This document shows, piece after piece, positions 37,577-48,532 of a stretch of DNA of 64,000 nucleotides. The notes below the pieces were generated by a model. That model had not been told where the DNA came from, did no database searches, and saw nothing but the letters and a program-made list of their open reading frames with translations. The DNA comes from Hericium rajendrae (taxonomy: Eukaryota; Basidiomycota; Agaricomycetes; Russulales; Hericiaceae): assembly GCA_033439255.1 (NCBI GenBank), contig CM065890.1, forward strand, positions 744,001-808,000, read 5' to 3'. The position numbers were made by a program, and so were the translations under genes. The first letter of the stretch is position 1; the number at the start of each line of letters is the position of its first letter.

Positions 37577-40437
37577 TCATTTGCCGACAGACGCCTGTAC
37601 AATGCCTGCCTTCTCCTTGAGAATGGAGGGGTAACTGTTCATGAGGTGTGCGAGCGAACGGAGATCTTCCTTGTCGAGCAGTGAGATCGTCACTTTCGGC
37701 GCGTTCTTGCAGCCGAACGCTTTGATGACGCGGAACCTATGAGAGCAGCTCTTCAGTCTCGAACCACATATCCAATTTCAATGTAACTCACAACTTATCA
37801 CCCAGCTGTTGCTTCTGCGACTGAATCGTCATACCCACCAGTCCGTCAACGAACTCGTCCGTAGCCTTCACCACAAGCGGGTCAGCCTTCGGCAGCGGCA
37901 GGCCCGTCGAAGTCGGTGAGTTCGCCATCCTGATAATCTCTGCAGCAGGCAGACGCGCCAGCGACGCAATGGTGTGCGTGGTGCTGGGCGTCGCGGGCGT
38001 CGGTGAGGCGGCCGCAGATGCACCGCGCGAGGACAAGTCGGGTGTCCTGGGAGAGCCTTCCAGCGGGGTAGCAGTCTTCCTCGCCACGGGGGTAACTGGG
38101 ACATCCGGCACGGTCTTCACGACCTGAGCGGGGGTCGCCGGCTCGTCTTCGCCATCCTCGCTGTCGAGAACCATCTTGGCGTCCGCGATCTTGGCACGCA
38201 GAACCTCGACGTTGAACAGACACATCGCGCGCTCGCGCTTGGGAAGGCTCATCAGGAGCTCGGTGAGTTCGGCAGCACGCGTAGGCTCGAGACGGGCGAT
38301 GGCCGCAGCGATACGCTCGCGCTCGGATGTTGGGGCGACCGAGCCAGAAGGAGACGATGTCCGCGGCGGGGTAGCCAGGGACGGAGACACCGACACCGGC
38401 GTGGACGGGTGTTCAGGGGCGGACGCTGTGGCCTGGAGCGCACTGGGGTCGAGCAAGCGGGAGTCCTGTGAGATCGCCGGTGAAGGCGACTTCGAAGGCG
38501 GTGTAGCAGTTGCTTTCGAGGAGATGGTTCCACTCAAGCGCGAGCGGGCGTTCTGGATCTGTTCGTTCAACTTAGCGGGTTCCTGGATGGCAGACACGAC
38601 CTCGCTCAGAGACAGCCCGACGAGAGTATCCACGACTGAATCGACCTCGTCCGCAGGCACAACATCCATGGACTTGATGCGCCGACTCAACTCTCCTGTG
38701 AGTACTTCCTTGCGGACGACTGGTGAAAGGGCAGATAGGTCATCATATCGCATAGGCAAGTTAAGTGTGCCAGCGAGAGCAGCCTGCACGCAGACAGTTC
38801 AGTCGATGAATGGGATCAACGAAGATATGTGGACTGACATTGTAGTAGCTCCCGGATCCTCTCCGTGGCCGCTCCTGCCTATCACTAAGCGCGTTTGGAG
38901 ATGAGAGACCGGCAGACCTGGCTCCAGGACTGGGCCATCCGGCATAGCTGTCACCTCCCTCGCTAAGCGTGGGGCTCGTGGCGCCGCTGGCGCTTCGAGG
39001 GTGTCCGTTATGCCCAGAGAATCGCTGAGCAAGCTTCTCCTGCCGAAGTTGCTTTGGCTCATGCAGCCGAACAACGAGTTGTTTTGAGCCGAGAAGCATA
39101 CCATTCATGGCATGCATGGCCGCAGCAGCTGTGCAGTGATGTTAATATCAAACGGCTTGGGATCACAGAAGGCTCCTACCTTGATCGGGGGTCTGGTAGG
39201 AGACGAAACCGAAGCCCCGACTTTCTCCATTCTCATTTCGCATCACACGCGCACTGGGAAGCTATCAGTTAGAAGCACAACGTGGCTATGACGCCTGCAC
39301 TCACCTCACGATTTGGCCGAACTGTGGATCATCTCAGCTCCGGTAAGGTCATCCAATAAGAAAAAAGCTCACCTGGCGGAAGTGGGTGAAAAGCCCATTT
39401 GAGTCGATCGAGGGATCGAGGTTCTAGGAAAAAAGTCTGACAACTCCATTCCAGGAAAGACGACGAGCACGACGAACTTTGCAGAAGAGATTGCAAGGGT
39501 CGATGAGACCGCTGTGGCTAGTTGAACCAGGGCCATGGATAGGTGCCAGTTGTACCTGCTGTCCGGGACCATGAATGAATGGCAGAGGAGCACGCATATG
39601 AAAAGGGCTCGCCCTTGGAGGCGAGTACTAAATAGCACATGAGCACCAGAACGCACACCACAACCGTCCGCACTCACTTGCGTAGGGTAAGGCGCAGGGT
39701 ATACCGATCCGGAGGGCACGAACGCCGGCGCACTGGGGCTGAACTCGGAGACGGCTCCACTCGTGCGCCGCTGCTGGTACAACTGCACGGCGATATTCTG
39801 GCCATCAACGTCCGCGCAATGCATGGCCTCCTCGGCACGCCGCGCGTCCTCCTCGCGCCAGAACTCTACTACACCCGTGTCTTTTCCGAAGCCGGCCTGC
39901 GTGCGCACCGACGCGAGCGCGCCGAACGGCCGGAACAGATCGTACAGCTGCGCATCCGTGTAGCCCGACGGCAGATGCTTCACGAGCCGGGGCGAAGCGT
40001 TCGGTGGCGGGAGCGGCGTCGGCGGCGTAGTTGGCGGATACGGCGAGAGCATGAGCGCAACAGAGGGCGTGAGGCCAACGATCGGGCGACCCTGGAGCGT
40101 CGCGAGCGCCTTCTCAGCTGCAGATGCAGAACGCGTCGACGACGGAGGCAAATTGGACACAACGTTGGCTACGCTCGGTTCACGGAAAACGGGACTACCG
40201 CCACGCACCTTTCTCGAGGTACTTGAATTCTATCGTGCCTGAGAGGGTCTTGCCCGCATCGTCGCGATTGATGCGGGGCCGGAACGGCGCACAGGTGCCG
40301 AATGCGATTGCGAGGTTTTCGTCGGAGACGTGAGCTGGGAGTCCAGAGATGTAAAGCAATGGGTCGTGAAGATAAGGATGTGCTTGAGGGACTCCAGAGT
40401 CTGCGCCTTCAGGCGGTGGGCTATAATCAGATGCCAT
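37577..40437 (-). CDS. Three-RRM protein with MLLE-like domain (Rrm4-like)
   Basis: RNA-binding protein resembling Rrm4 of Ustilago maydis, which carries mRNAs on moving endosomes along microtubules in hyphae. Exons from 40209-40437 and 39678-40117 down to 37577 join in frame. RRM1 is LLYISGLPAHVSDENL, RRM2 is RLVKHLPSGYTDAQLYDLF, and RRM3 is CNLFCKNLDPSID with ESRGFGFVSY as RNP1; RRM3 is split by three introns. A Ser-rich linker follows. Then a helical MLLE-like domain reads LSPVVRKEVLTGELSRR..LVGLSLSEVVSAIQEPAKLNEQI. The end has another helical block (FRVIKAFGCKNAPKVTISLLDKEDL). The order three RRMs then MLLE fits Rrm4; a poly(A)-binding protein would have four RRMs. An ATG at 40485 could add 16 residues. 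Cargo and endosomal location are inferred from Ustilago and are not shown by the sequence. Confidence 0.78.
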
Positions 40438-41172
40438 GTCTATCCTATCGTGATGAAATGGTTGGTCGTTGGCGGTGTCAGGCAAAGGAACCCGGCAGCC
40501 TCGACTATGGCGGCTGCGAGCCTACAAGATTCGCGTTGGAAAGAGGAGAGGAGGATATTGGGGCCCAAGAGAACGTCGAGGACAAGAACTTGGAGAAGAA
40601 AAAAGATTCAATCACCCACTTTATGATTATGTAACCACACTCGCCACACTAGGCAGAGCTCGGCAAGTCACCCAACTCGAGGACACCTACTTCCAACACG
40701 CTGCTTTCGTGCACATCCCACGTTCAAAGCGCGTTCTAATGCAGCGGATATCTATCATGATATTGGGACTGTAAGTTTAAGACGCGCTCGACCGTGTCTG
40801 CGCTTGGTCTGTCTGCTTCTTGGAGCGCCCAACACCGCCGCCTTCTCCTTACAGAACTTTCAAGTAACAGAAGGTCATGCCTGTTTTTGACGCCCTCCAT
40901 GCTCCGCCCTCCCTCTCTTCTACCGAATTGTGTATGATGCTGACCGGGCAGTCTCCGCGATGGCTGCAGTCATCCCCAAGCTTATTGACGTTTCCACGCC
41001 CCAAAGGCTCCTCGTTCAACACACTGTTGTTCATCTTCGGCGCGATCGAGCGCTCTATTCGTTACCAGCTTCTAATCATACAAGCCTCCCAATCGCAGCA
41101 CTCGAAGCCTCACCGGCACCTCCCAGCACTCCTTTCCCATTACAGTAATACATCCCATGCGGTATCACGCAA
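40438..41172. other. Upstream region of the Rrm4-like gene and 3' flank of transporter A
   Basis: No gene is seen. From about 40985 on, the sequence matches the 3' flank of the second transporter (44255-44434), so it belongs to the tandem duplication. Shared blocks include GATCGAGCGCTCTATTCGTTA. Confidence 0.5.
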
Positions 41173-43309
41173 TCAAGGAGCATAACGGAAGCCGGGCGCC
41201 TGTCATCGCAACCGTCAGGACAACACCCGCACGCCGAGTTAGACAAGACCTTACCCTATCGGCGAGCTCGGACATGTCCACCGTCGCATCGACGTTTTGC
41301 TTGCCATATACACGGTCTTTCCGCGCATTCTCATAACGGTAGTGAATCTGAACAGCACCGTCAATATTCTTCCGTATATTCATCGAACGGACGTACGGAT
41401 AGAATTAGCGCACAGACCGAACCTAGGAATTCCAGTGCCATGCAGACAGCGAAGCCTTTGCTAAATGGTACATATACCGCGGACCCTCTGTAGCAGGGAA
41501 TAGATGCGACCCGAGGACACTTCCGCACTGGCCGATCGCCATGTACATGGGCGTCCCGGTCGCGCGCTTCGTCTCCGAGCCCAGGTTGTGCGCGACTGTC
41601 AGTGAAACGGAGTGCATTACCGTCAGCGACTTATCATGTGCGGCAGATATGGGGAGGTGGACGTACACCACGCGATGACGAGCCCGTTCGTCGTATACGT
41701 CCCCGCGATTATGCAGAACGTCGCAAAGTAGCGGACGTGCACATTGCGTTCCACTGCGAGGAGCAACCTGTCGGGAAATGGTCGGCGTATGAATGAGGCG
41801 GTCGTCCATGAGTATTGCGGTAGACGTACAGATAGCCGATGGCTCCGATGCCGGTCGTGACGACCACAAAAAGGCCACGGCTCTGCAGACGGTCCGAAAC
41901 CCACGAGGCGCCAGTGATGACCAAGACACACACGGCATACGGTGGGACCGTCAAGAGCTGAGCCCGGGCATTCGCTGACGATTTACGCCTCCGTTAGTCG
42001 AGCCCGTCGGAGTAAGTGAACAGCGTACTGAAACCGAACGTTTGGATGATGGTGGGGAGGAAGGCCGAAATAGATGCAAGCGCCGCGTTGGTCCCGAAAA
42101 AAATCACCCCAGCCAGATAAACCTGCCTGGCGATTAGAGACTTGTGTACGTTTTTTTGACAGGAATACACACCCGCCAATCCTTGCAAGCATCCAGGATA
42201 TGACCTGGCAGCACCTGAAGTCAGCGTTCTGAAAAAGTAGCGTTAATTGCAAAAAGATCGACTTCTATTGATGATGTAGCCATTATCATAGCTCGTGCCG
42301 CGATTCGCGCGTTCGAGCGCCATTTTACGCTCCTCCTCATTAAAGAATGCCGACGTCTCCGGCCGGCCAGGCAGCAGCATGAGCGCACACAGACCGAGCA
42401 ACACCGACGGTATCCCCTATGCCCATCACCGTCAACCACGCACGAACTACTGCAGCGCGGCACGCACCTCGACGATAAACAGCAGCCGCCAATCCGAGAA
42501 CGGCAGCTGCGCATGCTGTACGCCAAATGCAGTGAGCCCGCCAAATGCCCCCGCGACCGCCGCGAAGCTGAACCAGTACGCGAGCCGAAGGCCGACCTCG
42601 TTACGCGTGTAGAACAAGCTGAAGTATAGCGGGATGCCGGGGCCGAAGCACGCCTCGAAGACGCCGAGGCCGACGCGGCACACGATGAGACCCGCTTCGT
42701 TGAACCCCGTAGACTGCGAAGTGTGCGGTTGAATTGATATAGCGGGGTGCGGAGGGAAGTGGAGAGGACTGACCATGAGCGTGGAGCAGATGCCCCAGCC
42801 GAGTGCGGCGCTGCCGAGCCAGAGACGCGGCTGAAAGAGCTTCGCGAGGATCGTCCCTGGAACCTGACACAGGATCTATGGGCAGTTGACAAGCGTGTCT
42901 ATCAGCACCATTCTGTGCGAGCCTCAAAATGTATATCTTACATAGGAGGAAAAGAACGCTGAATTGACCCAGTCGAATTTCTTGCCAGTCGGATCGCCGC
43001 CGAGCGTATCCTTTGGCAGGCCTTTCAGCCTGGCGTTCCCCAGATTACTCCGATCCAAATCTGCCCATTCAAGTAATAAATAAGAAGGGTGTCCAAGCGC
43101 GGAGAATTGGAGAACGTACAGGCAAAAAGGTACATGAGACACGCAATGGGCAGGATGCGCAAGTCGAGCTTGCGCACCAGCCGCCTCTCGGCAGCCGTGA
43201 CGACGAGCGGCACATCGCTCCCCGCATCCTCGACCTCCTTCTCGCTTTCGCCTGGCCCTGGCGACGGCAACTTCTCCAGCTGGTACTCGCTCTTCTCTTC
43301 GAGCGACAT
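41173..43309 (-). CDS. MFS transporter, allantoate/nicotinate permease type, copy A
   Basis: Plasma-membrane proton symporter of the anion:cation symporter (DAL5/TNA1) family; substrates of relatives are allantoate, ureidosuccinate, nicotinate and dipeptides. Around ten exons give about 480 residues with 12 expected membrane helices. The N-terminal cytosolic part has RRLVRKLDLRILP before helix 1. After the first intron the family signature DLDRSNLGNARLKGL follows, then GLIVCRVGLGVFEACFGPG and FYTRNEVGLRLAYW. Helices VCVLVITGASWVSDRLQSRGL and NLGSETKRATG are also seen. The C-terminal tail NPDATVD-like block ends ELADRAPGFRYAP across a last intron with an AGG|GTAAGG donor. It is one of a tandem pair with copy B. 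Its frame looks intact, though some middle exon borders are uncertain. The exact substrate cannot be read from the sequence. Confidence 0.85.
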
Positions 43310-43415
43310 CGCGCTGGCGTGTGCGTGTGGCTGGGTGCTTTAGGGGAGAACCTGGCGCGACGAGCCCGTACAATCGAACAGAGGAAGACGGCATCGCGAG
43401 CATCTCGCACGGCGA

Positions 43416-43421
43416 TTATAA
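43416..43421 (-). promoter_or_regulatory. TATA-like element of transporter A
   Basis: TTATAA lies 107 bases upstream of the start codon. The same element in the same context stands upstream of copy B, so it was kept after the duplication. Confidence 0.5.
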
Positions 43422-43954
43422 CCACCATCCGGACTCAATCTGGCAGCCTTCCTGAGCCCAACTCACGCCTGAATCCCATGCGAGATGCGCTATTTTCGTC
43501 ATATACCTTTACACATGTAGAAGCAGCTGGAGTCACGCTGGCGTGTCCGTGTCCAATTCTCGATGAATGCGGGATTCGCGCGGGGTACCGACATGGTACC
43601 GACAGAACGATTTATGGGGCCAGTTGGATCGTCCGCGCCCCGGGAGTGCTAAACTTGGTGCCCAATAGGCGTTCGGACTCGATTCCAGGTTTGAGGCTTG
43701 TGGGAATGCAAGAGGACTGCAATGTCGCAGAGGACCAGTTTGCAGGAGTCTGTGCGGAACTGCTGCAGCACTCATTAGAAGGAAGGATTCAGGGGGGAAT
43801 AACAGCACCCCCAATTTTGCGTTCATTCTCGTGAGATCGCCGGGGACTCACGTCGTAAGCTAGGCCTTTGCAAGCAGACAGCAGAGGACAGAAGCGAAAG
43901 CGCCAAAACGCGGATATCTCGACCTTCGTGGCACGGCAACGCCCGGCCTAACTG

Positions 43955-43987
<33 letters not shown>

Positions 43988-44434
43988 ATGATACATTCCA
44001 CGGCATGGCCATTCCTAGTCTCGTCGCTCGAAGAATTGGCTTTCATCACGCGAGGAAATAACATTCGTATTGTAATCGCAGACACGCACGAAGCGCATAG
44101 TCTCTTCCTTTACTTTTAAATTGTTACCCGTTTGTTACCTTTCTTTCATGCGCGTTGCGGCACCTACTAGTACAGTTTCGGCGGCGGCGTCGGGAGACTG
44201 TCAAATTGCTTTCAGTGGCGACCAGCAGCTGAGTATTTTTTTAATTTCAGAATGCCCCAAAATCTCCTCGTTCAAAAACGGAGGCATTTCTTTCCAATTA
44301 TAGGTCATTTTCGGCGTGATCGAGCGCTCTATTCGTTATCAGCTTCTAGTTGTACAAGCCTCCCAATTTCAGCACTCAAGACGAGGCCTCACCTCCCAAT
44401 GCCTCTGCCCCGATCCTCCAAGCTTTGATATAAT
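43422..44434. other. Spacer between the two transporter genes
   Basis: The part to about 43660 is the duplicated upstream region of copy A. The part from 44255 is the duplicated 3' flank of copy B. The unshared middle holds the (GATT)n tract and no gene. Confidence 0.5.
43956..43983 (+). repeat. (GATT)n microsatellite
   Basis: Seven perfect GATT units in the spacer between the tandem transporter genes, outside the duplicated units. Confidence 0.95.
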
Positions 44435-46615
44435 CAAGGCGCATAGCGGAATCCGGGCGCCTGTGATCACAGCCATCAGAACGCCACCCAGTAGCACACG
44501 CCGAATTAGACAAGACTTTACCCTATCGGCAAGTTCAGACGTGTCTACCGTCGCGTCGACATTTTGCTTGCCATATACACGGTCTTTTCGCGCGTTTTCA
44601 TAACGGTAGTGGATCTGAACAGCATCGTCAATATTAGTCTCTGTGGATCCATGGGACGGACGTACGGATAGAATTAGCGCGCAGACCGAACCTAGAAACT
44701 CCAGCGCCATGCATACAGCGAAGCCTTTGCTACACACCCATAACCATGAGTCGACACACGTAAGACACCTGCGAGAGATAGATACGTACATATACCGCGG
44801 ACCCTCTGTAGCAGGGAATAGATGCGACCCGAGGACGCTTCCGCACTGGCCGATCGCCATGTACATGGGCGTCCCGGTAGCGCGCTTCGTCTCCGAACCC
44901 AGGTTATGCGCAACTGAAGGGTGTGGCAACGTCAGCGACATATCACGTACAATAAATAGAAAGAGGTGGACGTGCACCACGCGATGACGAGCCCGATCGT
45001 CGTGTATGTCCCCGCGACGATACAGAACGTCGCGAAGTAGCGGACGTGCACGTTGTGTTCGACTATGAGGAGCAACCTGCCGGGGAACGGCCGATATATG
45101 AGTTATGCGGTCGTGTGTGAGCAATGCGGTAGACGTACAGATAGCCAATGCCTCCGATCCCACTGGTGACGAAGATGAAAAGACCACGGCTCTGGAGCCG
45201 GTCGGAACACCAGGAGGCGGCAGTGATGACAACCGCGCATACGGCATACGGCGGGACAGTCAAGAGCTGAGCCCGAGCATTCGCTGAGGGGGTATGCGTC
45301 AGTCATTCAAGTCCGTCCTGAACAGAGAATAACCTACTGAAGCCGAATGTCTGGATGATGGTAGGAAGGAAAGCCGAGGTGGACGCAAGCGCCGCGTTGG
45401 CCCCGAAATAAATTATACCAGCCATGTATACCTGCAGGATAATCAGAGACCGTTTGCATTTTGTTTCAAAGCTCACACACCCGCCAGTCCTTGAAACTGT
45501 CCAAGATATGACCTAGCAGCATCTGAAGTCAGCATTCTGAAAAACTGGCATTAAGTGCAAGATGTCCGACGACTTTTATTGATCATGTAGCCGTTATCAT
45601 AGCTCGTGCCGCGATTCGCGCGTTCCAGCGCTAGCTTACGCTCCTCCTCATTGAAGAACGTCGACATCTCAGGCCGGCCGGGAAGCAGCACGAGCGCGCA
45701 CAGGCCCAACAAGACCGACGGGATGCCCTATAAATATCCTGTCAACCCCCGCACGAACAACAGCAGCGGTAATATCTCACGCACCTCAACAATGAACAAC
45801 AGCCGCCAGTTGGAGAACGGCAGCTCCGCATGCTGCACGCCGAACGCAATGAGCCCGCCAAACGCGCCCGCAACCGCCGCGAAGCCAAACCAGTACGCAA
45901 GCCGCAAGCCGACCTCGTTGCGCGTGTAGAAGAGGCTGAAGTACAGTGGGATGCCGGGCCCGAAGCACGCCTCAAAGATGCCGAGGCCGACGCGGCACAC
46001 GATGAGGCCTGTTTCGTTGAAGCCCGTGGACTGCAAGTGCGAGTGCGTTGATATGTATGGCGGGGGAGTGGGAAGGGAGGGGGGACTGACCATGAGCGTG
46101 GAGCAGATGCCCCAACCGAGCGCGGCGCTGCCGAGCCAGAGACGCGGCTGGAAGAGTTTCGCGAGGAGCGTCCCCGGAACCTGACACAGGATCTATGACA
46201 GTCAACAAGCACGTCTGTCAGCACCTTGCGCGCGAGCCTGAATGTGGAAATTCTACGTAGGAAAAGAAAAACGCCGAGTTGACCCAGTCGAACCTCTTGC
46301 CCGTCGGGTCCCCATCGAGCGTATCTCTCGGCAGTCCCTGCAACCTGGCGTTCCCCAGATTACTCCGGTCCAAATCTGCCCATCCCCAGATAAACATGTT
46401 ATCCAAGCACAGAGAACGGGAAACGCACAGGCGAAGAGGTACATGAGACACGCGATGGGCAGGATGCGCAAGTCGAGCTTGCGCACGAGCCGCCGCTCGG
46501 CAGACGTGATGATGAGCAGCGGCGCGTCTGCGGCCTCTGCTTCCTTCTCGCTGTCGCGCGTCCCCGGGGACGGCACCTTCTCCAGCTGGAACTCGTCCTT
46601 CTCTTCGAGCGACAT
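44435..46615 (-). CDS. MFS transporter, allantoate/nicotinate permease type, copy B
   Basis: Tandem paralog of copy A, with the same domain order and the same intron positions. The start MSLEEKDEFQLEKVPSP and the helix-1 region RRLVRKLDLRILPIACLMYLF are nearly the same as in copy A. DLDRSNLGNARLQGLPRDTL, CRVGLGIFEACFGPG and RNEVGLRLAYWFGFAAVAG follow. The last exon again spells APGFRYAP before the stop. Differences from copy A are scattered through the protein and concentrate in the cytosolic N-terminus and loops, as expected for two functional copies. One intron in the later half appears longer than in A, because of extra sequence near 44740-44790. Both genes share about 350 bases of upstream sequence, so expression may be similar. 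The substrate may have diverged, but the sequence does not say. Confidence 0.85.
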
Positions 46616-46737
46616 CGCGCGTGCGTGTCCGTGCGGCTGGGTGCTTTAGCGGAAAAGCTGGCGCGACGAGCGCGTACAGTCGAGCAGAGGGAGACGGCTC
46701 GAACGGACGTCGACGGTTGCACATACCTCGCACGCAA

Positions 46738-46743
46738 TTATAA
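46738..46743 (-). promoter_or_regulatory. TATA-like element of transporter B
   Basis: TTATAA lies 123 bases upstream of the start codon of copy B, at the position matching the element of copy A. Confidence 0.5.
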
Positions 46744-47457
46744 CCGTCCTCCGGTTCCATCGTCCAGCCGCACTGAGTCCAATGCGCACCTGCATTGAGC
46801 AATTTTCGTCCCGTGCCGCTACCGTGACGGCAGGGCCGGTCAGCTGGGACTAATGCATGGAGAAGCGGGCGTCACGTTGGCAGGTGTCCTTGCCCTGTTT
46901 GCGATGGTGCGGGGTTGATGCGGGGTACCGGAATGGTTTAGGCGCCCATTTGGACGGTCCGCGCTCCGGGAGTGCGATGGGTGTTGGCGCTGGTGGCCAG
47001 CGCCGTCGACTCCAGAGTTCAGCTTGTTCGGATTCGAGGAGGATGGCTGAAAAGACTGGAGAGAACGTGTTCGCGGAACAAGGCGGCACTGTGCTGTGAG
47101 TGTCAAAGTGGATGAGGAGTCCAGAGATGATGACACCCCCGAGTTCGCGTTTATTGAAATTTGCGTGAGATCACCTGTGAATCCATGTCAAGTCTATGAT
47201 GCAGAGGTCTCGTGCATGCAAGGAAAAGACGAAGCTGGTCGTAGCGTAGTTTATGCCTGACTACGTAGTACGAACATCCCTATGTCCCGTAATGGGACCG
47301 CTGCGTGATAAACCTTCCTTCGAGACTAGGTCAACGGAAGCTGCAGACCGTCGTGCGGAACCAAGTCTAACATGCGGCGCAAACGGCACCCCCAGCATGA
47401 CATCCTTCTGATAGTTGAAAGCAATTCGAGCCAAGTCGAGTCAGGACGACTTTAAGG

Positions 47458-47465
47458 TATAAAAA
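47458..47465 (+). promoter_or_regulatory. TATA box of the acetyltransferase gene
   Basis: TATAAAAA, a near-consensus TATA box, ends 49 bases before the ATG. The transcript leader must be very short. Confidence 0.65.
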
Positions 47466-47513
47466 GCTGGTGATCAAATAGATTTCTGCATCTCCCTCAT
47501 CAACAGCATCGAC

Positions 47514-48112
47514 ATGTTCGAGACACAACGACTGATCCTGCGCGGCCTCCGCAAAGCCGATTTAAACGACATGTTCGCGATCCACAACGACTACGACGTC
47601 CAAAAGACCGCAGGCCCGCAGTACGTCGTCCCACGACCCGAAGAGACGCAAAAGGCGAACCTCGAGGAGTGGGCGACGAAGTGCACGCTGTTCGCAGTGG
47701 CAGAGGACAAGGAGACCGGAAAATACATCGGGGACGTCTGCCTGCGGATAGACAGTCCAAAAGACCAAGATGCAGAGGTGGGGATCGTCGTATCGAAGAC
47801 GTCGTGGGGAAAAGGGTATGGCACGGAGATGATGCGGTGGTTAGTGGACTACGCGTTCGTAGGGCTCGGAGTGCGCAGGCTGTCGCTGACGACGCTGGAA
47901 TCAAATGATCGTGCGACAGCGGTGTACAAAAAAGTGTGAGTGCAAATGCCGGATGTCAAAGGAAGCGATAGCTGATATAAAACAGAGGATTTGTCGAGGA
48001 AGGGAGGAAACGGAAGGCGATTTGGCGCGAGGGGACGTATGTGAACGAAATTACGATGGGTATTCTCGTGGAGGACTTTTGGGCAACTAAGTCGCAGGCG
48101 ACACAGGCATAA
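47514..48112 (+). CDS. GNAT N-acetyltransferase, RimJ/RimL type
   Basis: Transfers acetyl groups from acetyl-CoA to an amine, in this subfamily usually a protein N-terminus or a small molecule. Two exons (47514-47935, 47986-48112) with a 50-nt intron give 182 residues, normal for the fold. The start MFETQRLILRGLRKADLNDM is typical of Acetyltransf_3 domains. GKYIGDVCLRI is the beta4 strand region, and the acetyl-CoA loop Q/RxxGxG/A appears as SWGKGYGTEMM, near residue 103. SLTTLESNDRATAVYKKVGFVEEG across the intron is motif B, where the Asn and the aromatic YKKVGF are conserved. The end carries REGTYVNEITMGIL, also a family trait. No signal peptide is present. The substrate is unknown. Confidence 0.9.
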
Positions 48113-48532
48113 CGACGAGCGGGGCCGAGCGGGAGTGCGGGCGTGTTGGTGTAGGACCGAGTACGGATATAGTATCCGTTCAAGTTCAAACGGGATGCAT
48201 CTTGGCAATAATGATCTCGACGATCTTCCGGGAAGCCATGATTGATGCAAGAAAACCTACGCGGGCGCCTGACATAGCCGAGAACATAACATAACGACAA
48301 CAGGCACACGATCGTCTGGCGTATATTTTCTCGGAACGGCAGCCAGCGATCTGGCTTTCCAGTGTCTTTTGCACTCTTGCCATACACTAGTTGGAGGGAC
48401 TCATACGCGCAAGGACGAAGTGAAGTGCTCAAGCAAAAGAAATGGTATTTAATTTGCCAGGCTGGTATCAAGGAATAATATCTAGCATCTAGTGTACGAC
48501 GAATCTACGAAGAGATCAACCACCGCACCCAA
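48113..48532. other. Convergent spacer, acetyltransferase / ERG6
   Basis: About 420 bases with both 3' UTRs. No gene or repeat is seen. Confidence 0.55.

Larger units (their letters stand above)
40985..46990. repeat. Tandem duplication of a transporter gene with its flanks
   Basis: Two units of about 2.7 kb in the same orientation, near 40985-43660 and 44255-46985. The match covers 3' flank, whole coding region and about 350 bases of promoter, including the TTATAA element and a conserved block near GGTACCG and CTCCGGGAGTG. About 600 bases of unshared sequence, with a (GATT)n tract, lie between the units. Confidence 0.9.
46616..47513. other. Divergent spacer, transporter B / acetyltransferase
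   Basis: Upstream region of both genes. The left 370 bases belong to the tandem duplication unit. No further gene is seen. Confidence 0.5.

Noticed and set aside
38176-38904. Forward ORF of 242 residues opposite the Rrm4-like gene
   Set aside because: It is the antisense shadow of the Ser-rich linker and MLLE region.
43013-43834. Forward ORF of 273 residues opposite transporter A
   Set aside because: It spans the transporter start and promoter in antisense and has no domain.
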